Made by a program: the position numbers and the translations under genes. The notes beneath the pieces are model-generated. The model was not told the origin of the DNA, did no database searches, and saw only the letters and a program-made list of their open reading frames with translations. Shown here one piece after another: positions 44,107 through 51,806 of a DNA stretch of 64,000 nt. Numbering within the stretch: the first letter of the stretch is position 1; the number at the start of each line of letters is the position of its first letter. This stretch comes from VXYL01 sp965199945 (GTDB taxonomy: Bacteria > Pseudomonadota > Gammaproteobacteria > Pseudomonadales > Azotimanducaceae), in contig OZ241354.1 in the NCBI GenBank assembly GCA_965199945.1, forward strand, positions 3,286,001 through 3,350,000, in the 5' to 3' direction.

Positions 44107-45075
44107 TTGGAAGTCAGCGTCAACTCCATTGCCGCGGTGGCGAAGGGGCAGCTTCATCGCGTGCCTGGCTATGCGGCGGCGGTCGGCCTGCTGCGGCATG
44201 CGCGGCGGCGCAAAGCGTCCGCGCGCTACTGCTATTCGGTGTGGCTCAGGCACCTCCTTGCCGCCCATCAGAACGGGCTGGCGCCGAAATTCGACGTCGT
44301 CATGGAGGTCGGCCCCGGCGATTCCATCGGGGCCGGCTTGGCGGCGCTGCTCTCCGGGGCGGAGCGCTATGTCGTCGTGGATTGGGTTCGGTACACGAAC
44401 GTGGCCGAAAACGCTGACGTGCTCGACGAACTGGCGGACCTGTTCGCACGCCGCGCACCGATACCAGACGACGACGAGTTCCCAGACGTATACCCGAAGC
44501 TGCCGAGCTACGGCTTTCCCGACGGGCTGCTCGCGACGCCTAGCGACGCCAAAGTACGCAGAGTAAGGCAAGCGCTCGCGCAATCCGACTCGGCCGATTC
44601 GGCCGACTCGCGAGAGTCGGGAGAGTCGTGCATCCGCTACTTCGCCCCCTACGACCAAAAGCAAGTCGTCGTGCCCGGCGGGGCCGACCTCCTATTCTCC
44701 CAGGCCGTCATGGAACACGTGGACGACGTCGAGGCGCTTTATCGCGCCACGCATGGGTGGCTCAAGCCGGGGGGAGTCGCGTCGCACGTGATCGACTATC
44801 GCAGCCATGGCACGTCGAGTCGGTGGAACGGCCACTGGACGTATTCGGATGCGGCGTGGCGGTTCGTGCGCGGCGGAAGGCCTTTCCTGCTGAACCGATT
44901 GCCGCACACGGCCCACCGGGAGCGCTTGGCTGCATCTGGCTTCGACGTCGTGGCCGACGCGCGCACGAAATCGGCGACCGAAGTGGCGCGCGACGAACTG
45001 GCGCCCCGCTTCCGCGCCATGTCCGAAGACGACCTCACGACCATCGGCGCATTGCTTCAAGCTGTCAGACGATAA
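44107..45075 (+). CDS. class I SAM-dependent methyltransferase
   Basis: A 322-residue protein. Motif I is VVMEVGPGDSIGAGL, and YVVVDWVRYTN is the acidic loop end. SQAVMEHVDDVEALYRATHGWLKPGGVASHVIDY carries post-motif strands typical of small-molecule methyltransferases. A Ser/Asp repeat, SDSADSADSRESGES (codons at 44587-44628), interrupts the middle. TTG 44107 has GGGAGG at 4-9 nt; ATG 44032 in the same frame is the alternative (would add MRWWLYGF). It is divergent from tesB. Target unknown, possibly a sugar or lipid. Confidence 0.78.
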   Translation: MEVSVNSIAAVAKGQLHRVPGYAAAVGLLRHARRRKASARYCYSVWLRHLLAAHQNGLAPKFDVVMEVGPGDSIGAGLAALLSGAERYVVVDWVRYTNVAENADVLDELADLFARRAPIPDDDEFPDVYPKLPSYGFPDGLLATPSDAKVRRVRQALAQSDSADSADSRESGESCIRYFAPYDQKQVVVPGGADLLFSQAVMEHVDDVEALYRATHGWLKPGGVASHVIDYRSHGTSSRWNGHWTYSDAAWRFVRGGRPFLLNRLPHTAHRERLAASGFDVVADARTKSATEVARDELAPRFRAMSEDDLTTIGALLQAVRR

Positions 45076-45203
45076 AGACGCCACGTTGCCGGTCGCGGTG
45101 GTCGCGGTACGGTGGGGAGTACGGCGGGCGTACGGTGGTAAAGTGGACGAAGAAGTGGATCAAGGGCCTTGGCGACCAAGAGGAAGAGAGAGAAAGACAG
45201 GAC

Positions 45204-45818
45204 ATGGCAACTCGAATCGGCTTGATTGCGGATACGCACATCCCGGAGGCCCGCGCGACCCTGTGGCCGCAGGTCTTCGACGCCTTCGCCGGCGTCGAGC
45301 GCATTCTCCACGGTGGCGACGTCCACGATCTGGCGCTGCTCGACGAGCTCGAAGCCGTCGCGCCGGTGTACTGCGCCAGGGGCAATGGCGAAGACGGTTC
45401 CGGGGGGCGCCCCGTGCAGCCGGAAGATCCGCGCGTGAAGTACGTCTGGACGATGCGCGTCGAATCCCTGCTGGTCGGCCTTACGCACTACGTTCCCGAT
45501 CCAGGGCCGGCGTCGAGCACCGCCTATGCGCCGCCGGGAATGACCTTGGAGAGCTTCATCGCCCGCTACTGGCCGGACGAAACGCCGGACGTGATCGTCT
45601 CCGGCGACAGCCACACGGAGTCGATCGCCGAAGCGAACGGGATTCTCTGCGTCAACCCGGGCTCGCCTACCTATCCCCACAACTACGACACCCAATACGG
45701 CACGATCGGCTTCCTGGACATCGACGGGCGCACCGCCGAAGCGTCGATTTGGCTCATCACGGACGACGGCATCGAGCCGTTCGACTGGGACGCCGTGCCG
45801 CCTTGGAAACTCCGCTGA
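45204..45818 (+). CDS. metallophosphoesterase (YfcE/MJ0936-like)
   Basis: A 204-residue calcineurin-like phosphodiesterase. RIGLIADTHIPE (D-x-H), ILHGGDVHD (G-D-x-x-D), YCARGNGED (G-N-x-[ED]) and VSGDSHTES (G-H-T-H-like, with the first His as Asp-Ser) are the metal-site blocks. The G-H-x-H block is altered to GDSHTES, keeping one His. ATG 45204 follows GAAAGACAGGAC. Three GTACGGYGG words precede it (45107, 45119, 45130). It is convergent with the truncated coiled-coil gene. The last 26 codons are duplicated at 48677-48754. Confidence 0.82.
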   Translation: MATRIGLIADTHIPEARATLWPQVFDAFAGVERILHGGDVHDLALLDELEAVAPVYCARGNGEDGSGGRPVQPEDPRVKYVWTMRVESLLVGLTHYVPDPGPASSTAYAPPGMTLESFIARYWPDETPDVIVSGDSHTESIAEANGILCVNPGSPTYPHNYDTQYGTIGFLDIDGRTAEASIWLITDDGIEPFDWDAVPPWKLR

Positions 45819-45912
45819 TCCAGCCGCGCGCAGTTGCGAACGGCTGAACCACCTGCAAGTCCGTCCGCGGCTGCCGGAGTCGACGCAACACGAGGTTTAC
45901 GGCCCTCCCGGC

Positions 45913-46497
45913 CTACGACTGGCTGTTGCGCTGGTGGCGGCCGATGTAGCCGACCACGACGCGGTTGTCTTCTTCGTCCCACGCGAAGGCGATGCGGATG
46001 GTGTTCTTCGGATCCCTGCCGTTGCCCTTGCCGATGTGGTTGGCCAAGTCGTAGAGCTTGCCGGCGCGCGACGTCTGGTACCACTCCCGGTACATGCCCA
46101 TGGTCGTTTCGGTTTGGTTCGGCTTGTAGGACCAGCCTGGGCAGGCTTCCTTGATCATGCGGTCGAAATCCGGGCTGGGGCCGGGATTGGGGCGCAGGCG
46201 ATGGTATTCGGTGGCTAGCCAGGCCAGTGCGTCGAACACTTCCTGGGGCTTCTGGTAGGGGTAGTTCTTCTCCGACTTGCCGTTGAGCGCGAAGCCGAGC
46301 TGGGTTGGGAAAGTGCGCTCGGCGTGGGCGATGGCCGCCGCGGCATTGGCGAAGCTCACCGGCGCCTCGGGTTCTTCGTCCGCGCGACTGCCGGAGTCCG
46401 CGTACATCTTGCGCCAGTATTGTTCGGACTCGCGGCTCTGCGCGAGGTCGTTCTTCAAGACGCCGATTTCATCGCTGAGCTGGGCCTTTTCCAACTG
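45913..46497 (-). pseudogene. truncated 3' copy of the coiled-coil gene at 48855
   Basis: This holds codons 398-592 of the gene at 48855-50633, nearly identical (one A/G difference seen, 46166 region). The joint at 46497/46498 cuts the coiled coil. In the frame the fusion reads from antisense of tesB sequence, so no natural start or promoter is present and it is unlikely to be made, unless from a chance start. Confidence 0.87.
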
Positions 46498-46788
46498 CGG
46501 AACAGCTCCTTGCCTTTCTGCGCGGCGCGCACTTCGCGGGAAGAGAACGAGCGCCCGTCGCGCACCGCGTCCACGACGATCGACACGGGCAGGTCGACGT
46601 CTCCCGGGCGCAGAAAGTAGCCGTGCAGCGAATGCGTGGGCCGCGCTTCGGGCAGCGTGGACTGCGCCGCCGCCAAGCACTGCGCCAGGAACTGCCCGCC
46701 GAACATCCGCTCGCCCTTGTCGGGCGACGCCGGCGCCGCGAACTTGCCAGCGCCGGCGGCTTCGAGGCGCAGAAGAGCAGAGAACATG
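46498..46788 (-). pseudogene. truncated 5' copy of tesB
   Basis: It has the natural start (MFSALLRLEAAGAG, ATG 46788) and the first 97 codons of tesB, about 97 % identical at the DNA level, then fuses out of frame to coiled-coil DNA; the frame stops soon after (SWKRPSSAMKSAS). It lacks the catalytic second hotdog domain. Just upstream (46830-46920) are scraps matching the methyltransferase 3' end (near 44899-44940 and 45060-45090). Confidence 0.85.
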
Positions 46789-46958
46789 CCGCGCAGTGTG
46801 CTCACCGCCGGAGCTGGGCGCAAGGCGGGTATTCGACGCGCCGTGGCGGTCTTGCCCCACACCGCACCGGGAGCGCTTGGCACCCGCTCCAGCCGTCAGA
46901 CGGTGAAGACGCGACGTTGTGCGGCCTCGGCACCATCGAGTCCGGTCTCCTGCGCCGT

Positions 46959-48656
46959 TCACGTCGCATCGTCGAACACGATCTCGACGTCCCAAACACG
47001 TCCATCGACCGTGTATTGTCCCGTGCGAACTCGTGCGATCCCATAGAGTGGCAGCTCAATGCTCAACACGCAGCTGTCGTTGAGCATCCAGCCTTCCTTG
47101 GACAACTCGTCCGCAGCGGCAATCCCCCAGGCATCCTCGAAATGGAAATCGAGGTTGTCGAATCCATGAATGGCCCGCCCCTCGGACAGATGCTCCGCAT
47201 CGTGGGGCGTGACGTGCAGGAAGAATGTGCTCTGTCTGTCCTCCACTCGACATGGCGTCTTGACATAGGCAAGTGCCCGCTTTGCCTCCTTCTGGACCTG
47301 GTAGACGAGCCAGTCTGCGCGGGCCACGGGCGCACTGCGAGAGAGTGACTCAAGGGTCCGACGGCGATCGTCCAGTGCCATGTACTTGGCTGCGATTTGC
47401 TCTTCGCCCAAAGTGCCCGTCGCGGGCAGCATGTCGGCTGGGGGGGGGGGGGGGCTCCAGTTGCCTGTGCCGACCGCGGAATAGTACTCCTGCAGGCCGT
47501 TTGCCAAGGCCGTCTCGGAGAGACGAGACGCTTTCGTCTCGCGCTCAAGGAGGCGGTACAGGCAGTGCGCCGCCATCATGTTGCCAGCTTCGTTCCAGTG
47601 CGCGTCTGTGCGGAAGCGCCAATCCGCGTCGTCGAACCCCGGGATCATGTCGTCGAAGCAATCGAACAGGTACACGACCTCCAATTGCTCGGGAAAGATC
47701 CCTTGCACAATCCGGCGATCCATATACGGCAGGACGACCACGCGAAACTCTCCGCCGTGTTCCTCGACGACGTCCTTCCAATGCAACAAGAGAGTCTGGA
47801 ACACGGCGATGCTGTCGTCGAACGGGTCGCCCGAAAGAGCGCTTCCTCGTTGTTCTCGCAGCAGGATGCGTCGCCTGATCTTGGCGATTGGCTTCGAAAC
47901 TGCTGGGGCGGCGTACCATCGTGGGGGAGGAGTCCAGATGTCGCGCTTTTCTCGCAGATTCAATCGCTGGCCGAAATCCAGGACGAGATATGTCGAATGG
48001 AGTCTTGAGAGCGCCGTGGTCAGAAATCCACGCACGACAGCGACGTTTGGAACCAAATCTCCAGAGTCGTCCAAGGAAAAGAGGCCGTGGTGATGGAAGT
48101 TCTCGATGTCGTTGTTGCAGAAGACGTAGAATACATCGTCCAGATCTTCTCTGTGCGGGAACTGTTGGTACCAGACGAACTCCTGGCCAGGGCCGTATCC
48201 GTCGACGCCGAAATTGAGGACGTTGAACGCTCTGTCGTCGTGCGAGGCGCGCTCCCCGCCGAGATTGAGCAGAAAGTCAAGGACCTCTGTGAACGAATAC
48301 TGCGCTTCGATGCCGCTGTTCTCGACGTACGAGTCGCCGAAGAAGGCAACGTTCTCCGCTTGCTTCAGGGCGTCCACGTCGAAGTGCCGGTGTTGCCTTG
48401 ATCCGAAGTTGTTGTAGATGACTGGATGGCGTGCGCCTGTGTCCGGATGCGCGTTGTAGCGGGATGTGTTCGGCATCGGCGCCCAGACCCGGCTCTCGTC
48501 CGCCTGATACCTCTGGGATTGAGCGACGTCCTCGTACTTTGGATGGAAGAGACGCAGGGCGACTTCGCAAGCGACGAAGGCGCCGAGCACAGAGAGGACG
48601 GAGAGCAGGGCCGTCGATGTGCGACGCAACGTAGATTTCGCTGGCGGCCCAGACAT
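46959..48656 (-). CDS. membrane-anchored SGNH/GDSL hydrolase with poly-C tract
   Basis: A 565-residue protein with an N-terminal hydrophobic anchor (TALLSVLSVLGAFVACEVAL, about 15-34), so the rest should face the periplasm. SGNH blocks: FFGDSYVE (GDS, Ser109), NFGVDGYGPGQE (Gly block), NNDIEN (Asn) and TDAHWNEAGN (Asp351, His353). AlgX- and PatA-like enzymes of this type acylate or deacylate polysaccharides. Residues 402-406 are five prolines encoded by a 15-nt C run (G run at 47440-47454 on the plus strand), so slippage would cut off the last 160 residues while leaving the hydrolase domain. AGGAG stands 9 nt before the ATG. Imported into a duplication. Confidence 0.78.
   Translation of the reverse strand: MSGPPAKSTLRRTSTALLSVLSVLGAFVACEVALRLFHPKYEDVAQSQRYQADESRVWAPMPNTSRYNAHPDTGARHPVIYNNFGSRQHRHFDVDALKQAENVAFFGDSYVENSGIEAQYSFTEVLDFLLNLGGERASHDDRAFNVLNFGVDGYGPGQEFVWYQQFPHREDLDDVFYVFCNNDIENFHHHGLFSLDDSGDLVPNVAVVRGFLTTALSRLHSTYLVLDFGQRLNLREKRDIWTPPPRWYAAPAVSKPIAKIRRRILLREQRGSALSGDPFDDSIAVFQTLLLHWKDVVEEHGGEFRVVVLPYMDRRIVQGIFPEQLEVVYLFDCFDDMIPGFDDADWRFRTDAHWNEAGNMMAAHCLYRLLERETKASRLSETALANGLQEYYSAVGTGNWSPPPPPADMLPATGTLGEEQIAAKYMALDDRRRTLESLSRSAPVARADWLVYQVQKEAKRALAYVKTPCRVEDRQSTFFLHVTPHDAEHLSEGRAIHGFDNLDFHFEDAWGIAAADELSKEGWMLNDSCVLSIELPLYGIARVRTGQYTVDGRVWDVEIVFDDAT
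47440..47454 (-). repeat. 15-bp homopolymeric C tract inside the SGNH gene
   Basis: A run of 15 G on the plus strand, C on the coding strand. The current length keeps the frame open through to 46959. Gain or loss of one base would shift the frame at about residue 406. Runs this long are rare in high-GC genes and are typical of phase-variable loci; assembly error is the other explanation. Confidence 0.9.
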
Positions 48657-48676
48657 CGGCTATGCTCCTGGCGCTG

Positions 48677-48754
48677 GCATCGATCTGGCTCATCACGGAC
48701 GACGGCATCGAGCCGTTCGACTGGGACGCCGTGCCGCCTTGGAAACTCCGCTGA
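48677..48754 (+). pseudogene. 3' scrap of the phosphodiesterase gene
   Basis: These 78 bp match the last 26 codons of the gene at 45204-45818, including its TGA, with two or three mismatches. No start or metal-site sequence is present. It marks the right part of duplication unit 2. Confidence 0.87.
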
Positions 48755-48854
48755 TTCATCGGCGCGCAGTTGCGGATGGGTCGGCGGTCCGGCATTAACG
48801 GCTGCCCCAAATCAACGCGACGCGAGATATGCGGCCTTTCCCGCCTACCCCATC

Positions 48855-50633
48855 CTACGACTGGCTGTTGCGCTGGTGGCGGCCGATGTAGCCGACCACG
48901 ACGCGGTTGTCTTCTTCGTCCCACGCGAAGGCGATGCGGATGGTGTTCTTCGGATCCCTGCCGTTGCCCTTGCCGATGTGGTTGGCCAAGTCGTAGAGCT
49001 TGCCGGCGCGCGACGTCTGGTACCACTCCCGGTACATGCCCATGGTCGTTTCGGTTTGGTTCGGCTTGTAGGACCAGCCTGGGCAGGCTTCCTTGATCAT
49101 GCGGTCGAAGTCCGGGCTGGGGCCGGGATTGGGGCGCAGGCGATGGTATTCGGTGGCTAGCCAGGCCAGTGCGTCGAACACTTCCTGGGGCTTCTGGTAG
49201 GGGTAGTTCTTCTCCGACTTGCCGTTGAGCGCGAAGCCGAGCTGGGTTGGGAAAGTGCGCTCGGCGTGGGCGATGGCCGCCGCGGCATTGGCGAAGCTCA
49301 CCGGCGCCTCGGGTTCTTCGTCCGCGCGACTGCCGGAGTCCGCGTACATCTTGCGCCAGTATTGTTCGGACTCGCGGCTCTGCGCGAGGTCGTTCTTCAA
49401 GACGCCGATTTCATCGCTGAGCTGGGCCTTTTCCAACTGGATTCCGGCCTTGGACTCGCGCAGCTCTTCGGCGAGTTTCTGGTGCGTCTCTTCGAGGCGC
49501 TTGTTCTCCTCCGTGAGCTTCTCCACTTGCGAACGGAGGTCCGCGACCTCGGCCGCATCGCCGCCGTCCTCTGCGCCGTCCGTCTTGTATTCCGCGCGCT
49601 GATCCGCGATCTGGCGCAGCGGCGGGTCGGGCGGCCCGGACATCAACTCCGCCCACTCGGCGGCGCTCTTGAGGATTGCCGTTTCGCGCTCTTCGCGGGC
49701 CGCGGCGCGGCGTTTCTCCTCTTCCCGCAGCGCGGCTTGCTGGCGGATCGGACGATATGCTTTCAGTTGTTCCTTCAGGCCGTGGACGATGGCGCTCGCC
49801 ATCGGCAGCGTGGACAGGTGTTGCTCGGCGTTCTTCGCCCAAGCGCTGGTGTCGATTTCAAGGTAGCGCAGCTCCTCGTTGAACTTCTCCCGCAGGCTGT
49901 CGATGTCTTCCGCCAGCAAGGTCACGTGTCCGGCGATGTGCGTGGTCACTTTTTCTTCGCCCAATTCGGCGACGACGGCGCCGAACTTGTTCGCCTCGAA
50001 CCACTCCGGCGCATCGGGCGGCAGCTTTGCGAGTTCGTCGACCCAGCGCTGGAAACGGGGGGATTCGAAGAAGAGGCCGTCCTCGCCGTCCGACGGAATC
50101 GGCACGACGCCGGAAGCGAGCCAGAACATCAGCAGCACGTCGTTCTTGTCGGCGTCCGCGTGTTCCTCGGCCAGCCGACTGCCGCGCGCCAGCCACTCCT
50201 CTTGATGCTCGGCAGTGGCGAAGGACCGCCAACGACGAACGACGGTCGTGCCGTCGGATTTGAGATGCGCCGCGACGATTTTGCGCAGGGGCTTCTGCGA
50301 TTCGTCCCAGACGCGCAGCACCGCTTCCGCCAAGCGGTCGTTGTAGCGGTCGATCTCGTCGAGAATCGCCGGCGCGAGCCTGTTCGGCGGCGCGCGCAGG
50401 ATGTCTCTGAATCCCTGTAGCTTGATGCAGTGCTTCACCGCATTGGTGAGCGCCTTGCGGGCATCGGGAGATGCCTTGGCGCGGCTTGCGCACGCACGCT
50501 CGACCACAGAGTTGGCGAAGTCGTCGTCCAGGAGCTCGAAGAGCGCGCTGGGCGGCACCTTGATTGACTTTCTCTCGGGTGCTTTTGGACTCATGGCACC
50601 TGAATCCGCTGTTTGTGTGCTGTTGTTTGTCAT
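48855..50633 (-). CDS. coiled-coil protein with conserved C-terminal domain, function unknown
   Basis: A 592-residue protein, no signal or membrane segment. Residues 25-300 are helical (VPPSALFELLDDDFANSVVE), 358-425 form a coiled coil (heptads in QVEKLTEENKRLEE), and 440-592 form a compact domain ending GRDPKNTIRIAFAWDEE, VVVGYIGRHQRN. That last part looks like a RelE/ParE-type fold or an SMC-linked interaction domain, but I do not recognise a named family. ATG 50633 (MTNNSTQTAD) has AGAGGA upstream; ATG 50594 is the alternative. The C-terminal third is duplicated at 45913-46497. The next gene upstream is an SDR on the same strand, 104 bp away. Confidence 0.72.
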   Translation of the reverse strand: MTNNSTQTADSGAMSPKAPERKSIKVPPSALFELLDDDFANSVVERACASRAKASPDARKALTNAVKHCIKLQGFRDILRAPPNRLAPAILDEIDRYNDRLAEAVLRVWDESQKPLRKIVAAHLKSDGTTVVRRWRSFATAEHQEEWLARGSRLAEEHADADKNDVLLMFWLASGVVPIPSDGEDGLFFESPRFQRWVDELAKLPPDAPEWFEANKFGAVVAELGEEKVTTHIAGHVTLLAEDIDSLREKFNEELRYLEIDTSAWAKNAEQHLSTLPMASAIVHGLKEQLKAYRPIRQQAALREEEKRRAAAREERETAILKSAAEWAELMSGPPDPPLRQIADQRAEYKTDGAEDGGDAAEVADLRSQVEKLTEENKRLEETHQKLAEELRESKAGIQLEKAQLSDEIGVLKNDLAQSRESEQYWRKMYADSGSRADEEPEAPVSFANAAAAIAHAERTFPTQLGFALNGKSEKNYPYQKPQEVFDALAWLATEYHRLRPNPGPSPDFDRMIKEACPGWSYKPNQTETTMGMYREWYQTSRAGKLYDLANHIGKGNGRDPKNTIRIAFAWDEEDNRVVVGYIGRHQRNSQS

Positions 50634-50737
50634 CGGTTTGGCGAAGTCCTCTTGTTTCAGTCCAAGTAGCCAAGCGCCGTCTCGCGCGACGCTTGGCTTC
50701 GATCTCGAACGGCGACGGGTTCCTCGCGCGGCGGCCT

Positions 50738-51613
50738 TCAGCCCCCGCGCATCGGGTTGATCGGCGGCCAGGTCTCCTTGCTGGCAAGGATCGCTTCGCC
50801 GAGCTCTTCGACGTCCCACGGGCCGTCCGATTCGTCCTTGTGCGCAACCGGATTCATCTGCCACGAGAGCAGGGAGACGCGATTGCCGGTCACCAGCCAG
50901 GTGCGGCCGGTCACGTCCTTGGCGTCGTCGGTACACAGCCAGACGACCGTCGGCGAGACCTTCTCCGGCGGCACGGCGTCCTTGGCCTGCTCGGGAAGGA
51001 TGTCGTCCGTCAGGCGCGACAGCGCGGTTGGGGCGAGGATGTTCACCGTCACGCCGTAGCGGGCGCCTTCGAGGGTCAGGCAGCGCGCGAAGCCGGCGAT
51101 GCCAGCCTTGGCGGCGCCGTAGTTCGTCTGTCCGAAGTTGCCGAGCAGGCCGGAAGTGGAGCTGGTGACGACGATGCGCCCGCCTTCGCCCTGTTCGAGC
51201 AGCCGGTCGTAGGCGGCCTTGGCGGTGTAGTAGGTGCCGCGCAGGTGGACGTCGTTGACCACCTCCCACATCTCGTCGGTCATGTTCTTGAACGACTTGT
51301 CGCGCAGGATGCCAGCGTTGCAGATGCAGATGTCGAGGCGTCCGAAGTTGTCCACCGCCGCCTGCACCATCGCCTGCGCGTGTTCCTTGTTGCTGACGGA
51401 GCCGTAGTCGGCCACCGCGCGTCCACCGGCAGCGCGTATTTCCTCGGCCACGCCGTCGGCCATCGACTTGCCGGCGCCGGTGCCGTCCCGGGCGCCGCCG
51501 AGGTCGTTCACCACCACCGCCGCGCCTTCCGCGGCCAAGAGCAACGCATGTGTGCGACCCAAGCCGCCCCCGGCGCCGGTCACCAACGCGACCTTGCCAT
51601 CCAACAACCCCAT
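50738..51613 (-). CDS. SDR-family dehydrogenase, MFE-2-like
   Basis: A 291-residue short-chain dehydrogenase resembling the (3R)-hydroxyacyl-CoA dehydrogenase domain of peroxisomal MFE-2. NAD site TGAGGGLGRTHAL, NDLGG, NAGI, catalytic Ser in TSSTSGLLGN and YGAAK. The C-terminal extension (SWQMNPVAHKDESDGPW) is like that group. The frame opens at 51676; ATG 51613 (MGLLDGKVALVTGAGGG) is the natural start. It fits beta-oxidation with the hydratase-like proteins elsewhere in the window. Confidence 0.9.
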   Translation of the reverse strand: MGLLDGKVALVTGAGGGLGRTHALLLAAEGAAVVVNDLGGARDGTGAGKSMADGVAEEIRAAGGRAVADYGSVSNKEHAQAMVQAAVDNFGRLDICICNAGILRDKSFKNMTDEMWEVVNDVHLRGTYYTAKAAYDRLLEQGEGGRIVVTSSTSGLLGNFGQTNYGAAKAGIAGFARCLTLEGARYGVTVNILAPTALSRLTDDILPEQAKDAVPPEKVSPTVVWLCTDDAKDVTGRTWLVTGNRVSLLSWQMNPVAHKDESDGPWDVEELGEAILASKETWPPINPMRGG

Positions 51614-51806
51614 CGACGTTCTCCACTCGGTTCGTGCGATGGGGCAAAGTGTGTCTTGCGAAGATGGCCAAGGCAAGCGCCACGAATCTCAGGCAGCCGG
51701 CGATGCGGCGCCGCCCCCGATTTCGCCAGCGGCGGGGCGATTTCCGCCCGCCGCAGTGGGCGTCTTCCTACATGGCAGGCGGCAGGTGCCGCCCGCCCAC
51801 GGCGCT

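Larger units (their letters stand above)
43650..46497. repeat. tandem duplication, unit 1
   Basis: This 2848-bp unit runs from inside tesB, through the methyltransferase and phosphodiesterase genes, to inside the coiled-coil gene. It is followed directly by unit 2. The new joint at 46497/46498 links coiled-coil sequence to tesB sequence. The tesB parts of the two units are about 97 % identical; the coiled-coil parts differ by about 1 base in 580. Confidence 0.85.
46498..49439. repeat. tandem duplication, unit 2 (diverged)
   Basis: A 2942-bp unit parallel to 43650-46497. It starts with the tesB fragment and ends inside the intact coiled-coil gene. Between them the methyltransferase and most of the phosphodiesterase are gone, leaving scraps at 46830-46920 and 48677-48754, and the SGNH-hydrolase gene (46959-48656) is in their place. 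Confidence 0.82.

Noticed and set aside
50634..51683. N-terminal extension of the coiled-coil frame (350 residues)
   Set aside because: It is a shifted-frame shadow of the SDR at 50738-51613.
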